This document shows positions 44,731-54,400 of a stretch of 64,000 nucleotides of DNA, in pieces. The position numbers and the translations under genes are program-made. The DNA comes from Uloborus plumipes. Its lineage: Eukaryota > Arthropoda > Arachnida > Araneae > Uloboridae. The notes below the pieces were generated by a model. That model was not told the DNA's origin. It ran no database searches and was given only the letters and a program-made list of their open reading frames with translations. The stretch is from contig JAXGGA010003385.1 in the NCBI GenBank assembly GCA_038373865.1, positions 1-64,000 of the forward strand. The letters run 5' to 3'. Each line of letters begins with the position of its first letter. Positions within the stretch are counted from its first letter, which is position 1.

Positions 44731-46353
44731 CAAATAAGCAAATGGTATCATGTCATATTATTTTCGTAGCAATGCTACCAAAGTCAGTAATAATTTACTG
44801 AGCGTATATTAAAAGTTGAGTATTTTTTCTGTGTTTTGTTATATTTATTTTTATTGTAGTTGCACTTTAGATAGACTAATCTTGGTTATTTTTTGAGACA
44901 TGATAATAATTGTGAGGTTTATGATCAGTTTGTTGAAACACTTTATGAGGTAGAAATATCACATTTGCAATGATAATTACGTAAAAATGTGACTCGTATC
45001 GACATGGTATTGACTTTCGGCTATTCTATTGTATTACAAAAAGTCTTTGATGGTGTTTATCAAACCCTTCGCATTTTGAATTCTACCTTCGTAGAAGAAG
45101 AAACTATTAAAAACACATCATGGCTGATTGGCCAATCCTATAATAAACTGCCCTAGGCCGATATATCAATCTTATGAAATGAAAGGTTGTGCAAATGTAA
45201 TGATATTTAGAAGAGAAAAAAAAGTATTACTCTGGATGTATTTTTTAACCGTGTTGCAAAAAGTGTAATTGTTATTTATTCGCTATGTTTGTTTCATCTA
45301 ATGCTATGATTACGCGGAAATGGACCACGGGTAATTTCGTTTAAGTACTAATATTACATTTGCTGGGATGTAATGTAAATCGTTTAATACGCAGGTAGAA
45401 AATTAATATGTTAGAAAATGGTTCTGATATTTTTTTTCTTCGACAAATCATAGTTAAAGGTACGCTACTTAACACGATAAACGCCATGACCAAATTTCAG
45501 ACGGAAAAAAAACTAGTGACGTTCCGGTGCTATTGATATCATTAGGTATCGATACCTTTGATTCAATACTAGGGAGTGGTAAATGAAAATGAAGTACTTG
45601 TGGCAACCGAAATAGTATTTATACATGAGCAATTTTCCGGATGTATTCTCCTTCTGTTATGGTATTTGTAGCAGCTTTACTAAGGAAAACAAGAGTTTTT
45701 GAAATTTCTAGTGCGGTTCAGAACACGAGAAGTAATATCGGTATCGAAGGCTGCGATACCACACTGGTATCAATCATAAACGTGTAGTATAAAAAATGAC
45801 ACTGTGTTCGCAAGAAAGATAGATTATATTTAAATACTAAGATGCGCCATTTGGCGATGTCAATCACGTACCTATCTTGGACAAGAACAAATTGGCACCA
45901 AGCAAACGGTGAATTGCGAATACTATTGGTTTACTTCTTTCTATTCCAGAGAAAATCTTAAAAAGTGGGATAATGGAAAAACTTCTGTACTCGACTGCAA
46001 CCTTTCTTGGCTATAGAGAAATAAGCTGAGACCAAACAAAGGAAGTAGTTCCTTGCGTGGTGTCCGAATTTCGGGCGAAATTAGATCTTTCCCTTTAGAA
46101 ATCGGATTAGAGTGTTTCATCTACGCATATGTAGCCTTTTTTTTTGTTAAAATATTTGTAATTTTCTTAATTTTTTCCAATTTTACGAACGGCGTAGCGT
46201 GAAAGCGTAATCCATTAGAATCGAACGCGCCAGCCAATAAGAGTTCACGAACAGTTGGCCATCTCCTCTAATTCGCCAAGGAATGTTCTGTTAACTCCGT
46301 TTTTCTTCCGCACGTAGTGACTTCAGTGTCAACTTAAGTTGCTGTCGAATATA
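44731..46353. other. AT-rich spacer with a dispersed inverted segment
   Basis: No gene recognised. Words such as GTATCGATACC (45547) and GGTATCGAAGGCTGCGATACC (45740) suggest old palindromic MITE relics. About 46210-46345 is shared, partly inverted, with 39938-40040. Confidence 0.4.
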
Positions 46354-46561
46354 CTGTCTGTTTGTGTATTGTGTGCCTGGCAGTCACGAACGCTTCCATT
46401 TGAAAAGGGGGAGATAATTTTAGGGTGCGCACTTCCCGATGCCTTCAGTTTTTGTTCGCTTGCTACTTTCACGTTGCATTTCCCCCCTATTTCGATAAAG
46501 TCAGAAGAGACTTGGTGGGTGCGCAGATTCGACAGAGGTCTCGCGAAAAAATGATAGACAG
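46354..46561. mobile_element. TA-flanked MITE, ACTGTC family, diverged copy 4
   Basis: CTGTCTGTTTGTG to TGATAGACAG with TA flanks. Internal words parallel the other copies (CATTTGAAAAGGGGGAG, CCTATTTCGATAAAGTCAGAAGAGAC). Shorter and more diverged. The 71-codon ORF across it is incidental. Confidence 0.5.
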
Positions 46562-47370
46562 TAGCTACCTGTTTGTTTACATTCTGTCTTTTCCATGAAC
46601 GGAGTACAATTCCGTATTGAAATGGTTATTGTACCATTAAAACCGTTAGCTGTTGCCTTTTGCTCTAACCGAAAAACTCTGTTTTCTAATCAGAATTATT
46701 TTATTGTTTACTACTATTTCTTGGAATGATTTATGTCATTGGTGCTTCATCTCTGTATTTTGCTAATGTTTACCTTGGAGCTGTCACTAGTAAAAACAGT
46801 TTCATATGCTTATAATCTAGCCATTTTATTTTTTAAATACTGTTTAAGGTAATGATTTGAATAATTTGTAAGATAAAGTACATGTCCGTTCTTTAAAATA
46901 AAATTCATTTTCTCTAATGCGTTTAGAAGACAACTTTGATGTTATTTGTCCTTATTTGTAATGTAAGTCAGTCTTTTGAAATGTTTTATTGATCCTTTTT
47001 GTATTCGATGAAAATTCGATGATTTTCAAAAGCAATTTTCACTGCATGGCATAGTCGCAATTCTATAGATTTTCATTTATCGTTTAAGACGACTGAAGCT
47101 ATCTCCATGAATGTTTTGTATTCGTTCCTTGTTTCTAGATGCCTAGGTGTGATTCTTCAATTGCACTTAACCAAAATTACTCTTACTTTGAAATGAATAA
47201 ACAAGGTAGATTAAGACAGTACCGTAAAATGGGGTGAATCGGTACGCTTTTCAGCTTTGATTGTAAAAAAACTAATTAAAAGATTTTTTTTTAATTTGAA
47301 TTTTTGGGTAAAAACTTCGGTCTTGCTTTGCTTTTGATATTCCAAGCAAAGACAAAACATTTTGAACAGT

Positions 47371-47373
<3 letters not shown>

Positions 47374-47445
<72 letters not shown>
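47374..47445. repeat. (AT)n microsatellite, ~72 bp, split by a transposon
   Basis: Pure TA alternation, resuming right of the nested element at 49310-49324. Copy 1 of the host element has only a short ATATATAT run at the corresponding place. The IYIYIY ORFs here are artefacts. Confidence 0.95.
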
Positions 47446-47448
<3 letters not shown>

Positions 47449-49309
47449 GAGAGTTGCCCAAAACGGGATAGGCGGGCAAAAAGGGATAGTGGGCGTTGGA
47501 GCTTGACTGGTGGTACTATCTCGCAGGAGACAGGCTAAACTGGTTCCCGACCGCCATGACAGCATACTCAGTTAATATCTCAACTCTAGCCACGTATTTC
47601 GCAAAGAAATATTTTTTCAAAGTTTTCAAATGAGATTTTTACTTACTTTTTCTTTTTTCGACTGCAGAACAACTGGAATTGTAGTTCTCCGTAATTCGGA
47701 ACAATTCCGATTAGAACTGTATTTTGTTCATAGCTCTTTTAGCAACAATTTCATGTACTTAAATATTGCTAGTGAGTGGCGGTTCCGGGGTCAGCCCTTT
47801 ATGTTGTCAAAAGCATCATGGTCGGGCAAAACGGGGCACTTTTAGGGTGCCCAAAACGGGATACAATTTTGATGTGTCCCGTTTTACCCGACCATTTCCA
47901 TTAATGTTTTTTCAATGTGTTTAAGCAGCACAAAGCGAGCTAAAGGTTCGCAAGTGGATGTTCAACCATCCTGACAAAGGGATTACTATCTACGAAGTAG
48001 GATATATGTTCATTGCAGCATTTTAACGAGCAGCTCTTGTCGAAACTGCTGTGAATGGGTTCACGAAAACAATAATTTTCCCTTATAACCCCCAGATGTC
48101 TTTCCTGAATATCTCTTCGCTTTCTTTCTTCCAACAGATCACCTATTGCTGGATGCTCAGAACATGACGTCTTAACACCCATTAAATCTGCAATAAAATG
48201 AGATCAGATCCGAAGGATCTTCAAATTCAGTCATAGCATCTAAGAGTTTGCTGTCATCACAACCACTAGAGACAGTATTGAATTAGAGTCCCTGTATAGG
48301 GACACGAAATCACTTAGTGCACCGATAACACTAGCACAAATGCAGGCCTTATCCAACCGTTCACTTCAACAGGAGTCAAAGGACTTGGACTATACTGTCG
48401 CCCTTCACTGCCATTTTCTATATCACCCAGAGAAATTCTACCTCCACCACGAGTGATTGGACCAAGACCTCAAAATAAACACAATAATAGAAGACGGAAA
48501 ACAGCATTTATGACAAGAAGCCCATTAAAACTTGAGTTGGAAGAAGAACGAGAAAAAAAGAACGAGAAAGAACTTAAAAGCTGAACAAAAAAGGGCTGCC
48601 AAAACAAGTCTATAATTTGTTCCGAAAACAAAACAAATGAGGCGTAAAAGAAAACTAGGTGGAGATGCAAAACAGGCATATAAATTTTTAAAATGTTGCT
48701 CTGAACCTAAAAAAAACCCACAAACATCATTTGCAAAAATTGAAGAAAATGGACGTAACATAAAAGAAAAACGAAAAAAAAAATCATCAGTTAGCCAAGG
48801 TTGCACGTCGTCATCTTCAGAAGATGAAACTGAAAAAGATGAAGCATGTATTTTCTGCAACGCTCTGTATCTTGAATCGAAATCTGGAGAAGGAAGCTGG
48901 ATACAATGCTCGAGCTGCCAGGGATGGGCCCACGAAGCTTATTCCAAAGCAGACGAAAAAGACGACACATTTTTATGCGACTTCTGTGTTATGTAATTTT
49001 CCAACTTCACAATTACGTAGCCTATTTTTGGTCTAAAAACTAAATCAAAAGTAAAATCAGTACACATTAATAACATACAATTCCCTATCCCGTTTTACCC
49101 ACCCTTGGTCGGGTAAAACGGGATCGTATAAGACTTTTTGAAACCAGTATTTTTCACATAAATAATATCGAACAAATATGACAAAGGTATTTTTAGTAAT
49201 GTAAAAGGTGTATACTTTTAAATGACATCTAACTTTGGAATGTACCTTGTATACAATAAGAAATAAAGCGAAGAATAGGTTAGCTATCCCGTTCTGGGGT
49301 ACTTTCCCC
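47446..49309 (+). mobile_element. pogo-type DNA transposon remnant in a TA repeat
   Basis: Ends GGGGAGAGTTGCCCAAAACG and inverted GTTCTGGGGTACTTTCCCC, 21 of 26 bases matching, inserted at TA in the AT microsatellite. Further GCCCAAAACGGGATA and TCCCGTTTTACCCG words near 47820-47890 and 49083-49125 form subterminal inverted repeats. It contains a broken transposase C-terminal region. 1864 bp. Confidence 0.8.
47938..48996 (+). pseudogene. pogo/Jerky-type (DDE-1) transposase tail fused to a PHD-like zinc finger
   Basis: Degenerate in several frames but colinear: RKWMFNHPDKGITIYEVGYM and TAVNGFTKTIIFPYNPQ resemble the end of the DDE-1 domain. SPREILPPPRVIGPRPQ, a basic linker (RRRKTAFMTRSPLKLELEEE) and, after frameshifts, a 119-codon frame (48637-48996) follow. 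That frame ends in a cysteine-rich finger: CIFC-x15-CSSC-x4-AHE...CDFC. The C4-H-C2-like pattern is known at the C-terminus of some arthropod pogo transposases. Multiple stops upstream make it non-functional, though the zinc-finger frame itself is open. Confidence 0.75.
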
Positions 49310-50454
49310 TATATATATATATATAGGAATTTAGGTGTGTTCCTAATCACCCCGCTGATAGGGGTCAATCGGAACACATGTTAAAATTTTTATGTTTTTC
49401 AATTTAACCTGTAATAGGTCTCACAAATATGAGTAATATTGATGAGAAAGAAGAGCAGATAGTTACTTTCAACTAAAAGTTTATTTTCTATACCAGCAAA
49501 CGTTTATGATTTGTCAAAATTAAAAATAATTTTGAACTTATGAAAAATTAAAATTGATTTTAAAAAAATGCTTTTAAATTGACATGCAAAGATTTAACAT
49601 ATGCTAAAGTCACTCATGTTGTCTACAAATATGTACTTGTCCTTAAAACTGGCACTAGTGGCATGGCCTAAGTTTTTTCATAACATCTTCTGGGATGAAC
49701 GCTGCCTTTTCTTGACTTTCTTAAAATCTCAGGGTTTCGGGGATCTTCAAGTAAGGTTTTCCCCCTTATTCATTACTGTGCTGGACTTCTGCTCCATAAA
49801 GTCTGTATGACTTTCCCCCATGTATTTTAACTAAAAAATAGTGTGTCTCCTGGAGAAAAAATCTTCTTAAATCTTCAACTTTCTGTCATTCTAAGATCTA
49901 GTTGCTCACGAGAAGGGATAAACTAATAAATCCTTGCCCTTTTCTTGACTCGAAAAATTGTGGTTGGAATCTTGATTTTTCAGTTTCCTTTAAATAAGTT
50001 TTAATTGAAACAACAGAACAAAGTGTTTCTATTCACCCCGCAAATCCTTATCCTATGACATTATGAAGAATTTTCCGTTTTTATGCCACTGTTAAAATAT
50101 GTCGTCTCTTAATGTCTTTATATGTCTAATGTGGTACTCTGTCACTCAGAGATATGTAAAATTAAAAAATACTATTCATAGATTTGAAATATAAAGGGAG
50201 TACTTACAGAGTTTTGCAGACCATGAAAATTTGATGTTTTTTTAGCGTTCCGCTTGCAGCGTTGCACAGAAGCCAATGGTGTTGCGAGGAAGACAAAAAC
50301 ATTTTTTCCCTACTTCTTATAATATTACTTTTCTAAAAGAAAATTTAGCTGCCAAAAATACCCGACGGTATATTTATGAAGAATTTCTTTGTATGATCAG
50401 GAAGTTTTGTTCCGAATCACCCCGCTGTTCCTATACACACCATTTTACGGTACT

Positions 50455-50573
50455 TCACTGAATACGTCCACTCGCTAACCACTCACTTAAAAAGAGTAGA
50501 TGAGTTGTGGGTGAAAATTTTCGAAGTTTTTAATTCGAAACTTGCATTTGTTGACATATTCAACTAAACTATG
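50455..50573. repeat. fragment of the ACTGTC-family MITE, copy 5
   Basis: CCACTCACTTAAAAAGAGTAGATGAG through CTTGCATTTG to CAACTAAACTATG matches the middle of the other copies. It is truncated right at the mariner insertion. Confidence 0.5.
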
Positions 50574-50575
50574 TA

Positions 50576-50850
50576 CGAGGGTTGTTGTTTTTTCAACCTC
50601 CGATAGGCTATAAAAAATAAACGGATTCAAATACAAAAATTTTTTTATTATCAAAAGTAAGGTACAATGCTCTACAATTCTCTACATAATCAGCTTTACG
50701 ATTGAAGCATTTGTTATGTCTGTGAACAAGTTTTATAATATCCTCCCCGTAGAATGTTGCCGCCAATGATTGAAAGTGAGTTGCGACGGTGTCTTTGGAT
50801 TCCACGGCCCTTTGGAAGCACGATGCCTTTCCAGACCCCAAGCAGGGGTC
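50576..50850 (-). pseudogene. mariner transposase C-terminal fragment (left arm)
   Basis: The minus-strand frame (open over 50608-50880) reads VATHFQSLAATFYGEDIIKL then NKCFNRKADYVEN, the usual end of mariner transposases. The preceding residues (TWGDPCLGSGKASCFQ) match the right arm and replace the usual sequence. No catalytic residues present. Confidence 0.8.
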
Positions 50851-50894
50851 TCCCCAGGTAGGGGTGACGGGCATTGCCATGCCCTCAAGCAGGG

Positions 50895-51245
50895 GGCATG
50901 GTAATGACCGCCATCACAGCGCTCGTGTAACACAACGGCTCCTCCAGCAATTTGAATGGGACATTTTTGAACACCCACCATAAAGTTCCGAAAGTGCACC
51001 AAGTGACTTTCATCCGTTCCCTGAACTGAAGCAGGGACTTGGAGACCCCTGCTTGGGGTCTGGAAAAGCATCGTGCTTCCAAAGTGACGTGGAACCCAAA
51101 GTCACCGTCACAACTCACTTCCAATGATTGGCTGCAACATTCTACGAGGAGGCTATTATAAAGCTTGTTCAGAGATATAACAAATGCTTCAATCGTCAAG
51201 CTGAATATGTAGAGAATTGTAGAGCATTGGTACCTTACTTTTGAT
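50895..51245 (+). pseudogene. mariner transposase C-terminal third (right arm)
   Basis: Starts with HHSARVTQRLLQQFEWDIFE, the region after the second catalytic D of mariner (the D itself is displaced, reading NDRHHSARV). It continues HPP, a stop, then APSDFHPFPELKQGLG, and ends LAATFYEEAIIKLVQRYNK, NRQAEYVEN. Stops and lost residues make it dead. Confidence 0.8.
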
Positions 51246-51321
51246 ACTAAAATATTTTTTGTATTTAAATCCGTTTATTTTTATAGCCTATCGGAGCTTG
51301 AAAAAAAAATCAACCCTCGTA

Positions 51322-51734
51322 TGTTAGATAAATGCTGTTGAAGACATGCTATGTCATAATTTTGCTTCATTTCATATGCAACTAATAGTAAATAGTTAAT
51401 GAAAACGATCTTCAAAAGTTGTCAGAAAGCAAAAAATCTTGAACCCTGTTTTGTGCCCCTCCCCCCAATTCGATGTATTTAGTAATACATAAGACTGGTG
51501 TGAAGAGTAATCTTGAATGAAAAGTATGAAATATGATGGGCAATGAACAAAATCGCAAATCGTGAAGGGTTGACAAGTAAAATTGTCTTTGCTTAAACTA
51601 AAAATCCAAACTAATGTGCTTTTGAAAGAACAAAAGTTCAATAGATCGAGCATGGCTGTGTGAGTCACTTGTTCGAATCGATCCCACGGAATTAAAAATT
51701 GAGCCTCGTTGTATACATTTGTAACAGATAGGTA
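51322..51734. other. AT-rich spacer
   Basis: No gene or element recognised. Confidence 0.45.
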
Positions 51735-52260
51735 TTGAAAAAGAAATTGAAATCGACTCCATGTTCAAATTTAAAAGAAACACTTTATCTTCGCCCATTG
51801 GAATTCCTTCAGGTGCGATGTCCACATACCGCAGCCTCCAGAATGAAATTTCTATGCAGAAGCCAATCTTTCACGCCGATTAAGCTGTTGCCCCCTCCCA
51901 GTGCTGTCACCGAACAAGTAATTAATTTATCCCGAGCCCCATTAGACATGGCAATGCATCCCGACACATCCCCAGCGCAGAAAGAAAGTGGAAAACGAGT
52001 CTCCAGGAGAGAAAGAATCTTTTGTCGAGTCCGGAAGCCTCGTTCATCAATCATTGTCGGGCCGATTCCGCCATTCGAGAAGGCGCTGTTTCTGGGTTAA
52101 TGCGTGCGGCAACTTTTGTCTGTGAGTGCGTTATATAGTTCGAAGACTCAGTTCTATTCTTCACGGGTGGAGTGAGTTCTCCGATTCTGTTTTTGCGATG
52201 GCGCTTGTCGAAGAAGCCGAAGACGATATGTCAGCCGATGTTCCATATGAAAGAGGCAAA
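51735..52260. other. GC-rich unique block, candidate conserved element or exon
   Basis: Higher GC than its surroundings and free of TE hallmarks (for example GCACATCCCCAGC and GGGCCGATTCCGCCATTCGAGAAGG-like stretches near 51965-52085). A 121-codon plus-strand ORF (51735-52100) and an 81-codon minus-strand ORF overlap; neither shows a domain. Candidate regulatory element, or part of an unrecognised exon. Confidence 0.3.
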
Positions 52261-52289
52261 TCGATTTTTTGTCCTTAGTATCGGTCATA

Positions 52290-53560
52290 CATAACAGGGG
52301 GAAAAAAGGGAAATTTGAATGTTCATTCAATGCTGCTTGCGCTTCAGCTGATACCCTGAGGAAATATTTATAGAAAAGCGAGAGTTGTCTGTAAAGGGAG
52401 CAAGTTCTCGGAAACTCGTTCCTCTTCTACAGCAGCTAAAGATGTGCCATTCCACGGAAAAGGGTGTTCTTTTTAGTTATTCATGAAGCTTCTCAATTTA
52501 CGAAATGATTCTGTTTCAGTTTCATGATTCTTTTAATGTTAGGCAATGAAAAGCATTGATATTATCCTTTCCATTTTGCCGAATATTCCCATGTTCTTTT
52601 ATTTTTTTCCTTGGTATTGGTCATACAAAAAATAGAGTAACAAAAATGAAATTTAAATCTTTATCCAATGCTGCTTGTGCTTTAGCTGATACCCTGAGGA
52701 AATATTTATAGAAAAGCGAGAGTTGTCTGTAAAGGGAGCAAGTTCTTGGAAACTCGTTCCTCTTCTACAGCAGCTAAAGATGTGCCATTCCACGGAAAAG
52801 GGCGTTCTTTTTAGTTATTCATGAAGCTTCTCAACTTACGAAATGATTCTGTTTCAATTTCATGATTCTTTTAATGTTAGGCAATATGCTATTATTATTT
52901 CAATTTGTCGAATATTCCTATGTTCTTTTATGTTTTTCTATAGTATTGGTCATACAAAAAATAGAGAAAAGAAATGAAATTTGAACCTTTTTCCAATGCT
53001 GCTTGCTCTTCAACTGATACCCTAAGGAAATATTCCTAGAAAAGCGAGAGTTGTCTGTAAAGGGAGCAAGTTCTCGGAAACTCGTTCCTTTTCCACAGAA
53101 GTTAAAGATGTGTCATTCCAATAGTAAAGATATCTCCTTTGCTTATTCATGAAGGTTCTCATTTTACAAAATGATTCCCTGTTTCAGTTTCATGATTATT
53201 TTAATGTAATGACAGGTAATGTTAGTGTCCTTTTAATTGGTCGAATCTTCCTATGTTCTTTGATTTTTTTTCCCTTGGTAACGGTCATATAAAAGAAAAA
53301 TGAATGGTCATTTAATGCTTTTTTCGCTTCAGCTGATACTTTAAGGAAACTTTTGTAGAGAAGCAAGATTTGTCTTAAATACTGAGCGAGTTCTCGGAAA
53401 CTTTACTCCTTCACAAAAGCTAAAGATGTCTTTCCATGGAAAAGGGAGTTCATTTTAGGCATTCATGAATCATGAAGCTTATCAATTTAGGAAATGATCC
53501 TATGTTTTAGTTTCTGATTTTTTTAATGTTAAGTAATAACACATAATATTACTTTCCTTT
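52290..53560 (+). repeat. ~330-bp tandem repeat, four units
   Basis: The word ATACCCTGAGGAAATATTTATAG or a variant occurs at 52351, 52689, 53018 and 53337, giving spacings of 338, 329 and 319. Each unit carries GAAAAGCGAGAGTTGTCTGTAAAGGGAGCAAGTTCTCGGAAACTCGTTCC, then CATTCCACGGAAAAGGG, then TTCATGAAGCTTCTC and a T-rich tail. Units one and two are most alike and the fourth is the most diverged, consistent with growth from the left end. No ORF of note. Confidence 0.9.
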
Positions 53561-54400
53561 CAATATGTCAAATCTTCTTTGAGTTTCTTGAATCTTTCTG
53601 TTATCTTTTGCTCTGCCCTGTTCGTAAATGCTCTGAATCTGCCTAGTTTCCAACGAAGTATTTAATGTGCCCATGCTTTTGGATTGTGTAAACAATGTTT
53701 CAGCTTTCTTAGTGTGATAAATGTTCTATTATTTGATTGTTTCACGAAAGATTTCATACTTTCAATGTGATGAATCTTTTATTGTTTTAAAAAAGTGTTT
53801 AATCTCTCATTATTGCAACAACCTTCTTTTTTCCAGCTATGTGTTGAACCTGGTATTTCTCCAATAATGAGTTGATTCTTCATTTTCCTAATTATGTGTT
53901 GAATCTTACATATTTTCCACAACGTGATAAATTTTCCCCTATGCCTGCTGTTTGTAATTCTGTACCTCAGAACCAGACTAACGTAAGTCCATTTTCGTCA
54001 TTTTTCGGTAGAGGGGAAAAACGATTGTGGAATACATCGTTTTTCCCCTCTACTGAAAAATGACGAAAATGGACTTACGTTAGTCTGGTTCTGAGGTACA
54101 GAATTTATTTCACTACTTTAGCATAGTGCTGAATATTTAGTTGCTTCAATAACGTATTGAATCACTCATTATTTCAGCAAACAATTTAAAACTTTTCCTG
54201 TTTTAACAGCGTGATTTAGCTTTTTCTTATTCCAACAACGTTTTGAATCTTTCTACGAGTATGTTCGAACAGCATACTGAGTTCTCAACGGCTAGAAAAA
54301 TGTGTTGATTATTTAGTTAGTTTAAACAGAGTATTAGATACCGTTGCTTCATCCTTGTATTGAAAGCTCTATTATTAATTCGATGAATTTTCCTAAATAT
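53561..54400 (+). repeat. degenerate short repeat array (TTGAATCTT... units)
   Basis: Loose units of roughly 28-45 bases such as GTGTTGAATCTTACATATTTTCCACAAC, GAGTTGATTCTTCATTTTCCTAATTAT and GTATTGAATCACTCATTATTTCAGCAA follow one another. Periodicity is irregular, so this is an old, decayed satellite. It is interrupted by the palindrome at 53957-54104. Confidence 0.5.
53957..54104. mobile_element. 148-bp perfect-looking hairpin (palindromic MITE)
   Basis: Two 69-base arms (53957-54025 and 54036-54104) starting ATTCTGTACCTCAGAACCAG are inverted copies with about one mismatch, around a 10-base loop (TGTGGAATAC). Such near-identity implies recent origin. Resembles a palindromic MITE; a precursor-like hairpin RNA would form if transcribed. 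Confidence 0.85.

Larger units (their letters stand above)
47222..50450 (-). mobile_element. TIR DNA transposon, CCGTAAAATGGGG family, copy 2, with nested pogo
   Basis: CCGTAAAATGGGGTGAATCGG at the left and CACCATTTTACGG at the right, TA on each side. It is colinear in reverse with 278-1590 (for example GGAACACATGTTAAAATTTT, GATCTAGTTGCTCACGAGAAGGG). An expanded AT microsatellite occupies the position of a short AT run in copy 1, and the pogo-type element is inserted in it. Without the nested element it is about 1.36 kb. Confidence 0.75.
50576..51319. mobile_element. folded-back mariner element
   Basis: Ends CGAGGGTTG and inverted CAACCCTCG with TA flanks. Both halves are the same mariner 3' end in opposite orientations: the left arm (about 50576-50870) reads as transposase tail on the minus strand, the right arm (about 51010-51319) on the plus strand. 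The arms differ moderately, so the inversion is not very recent. No full transposase, so non-autonomous. Confidence 0.85.

Noticed and set aside
47272..47565. IYIYIY-repeat ORFs
   Set aside because: Translation of the AT microsatellite; the same applies to ORFs at 63741-63993.
52290..53560. CRISPR-like array
   Set aside because: Units are about 330 bp, diverged throughout, with no short identical repeats separated by unique spacers, and the sequence is eukaryotic.
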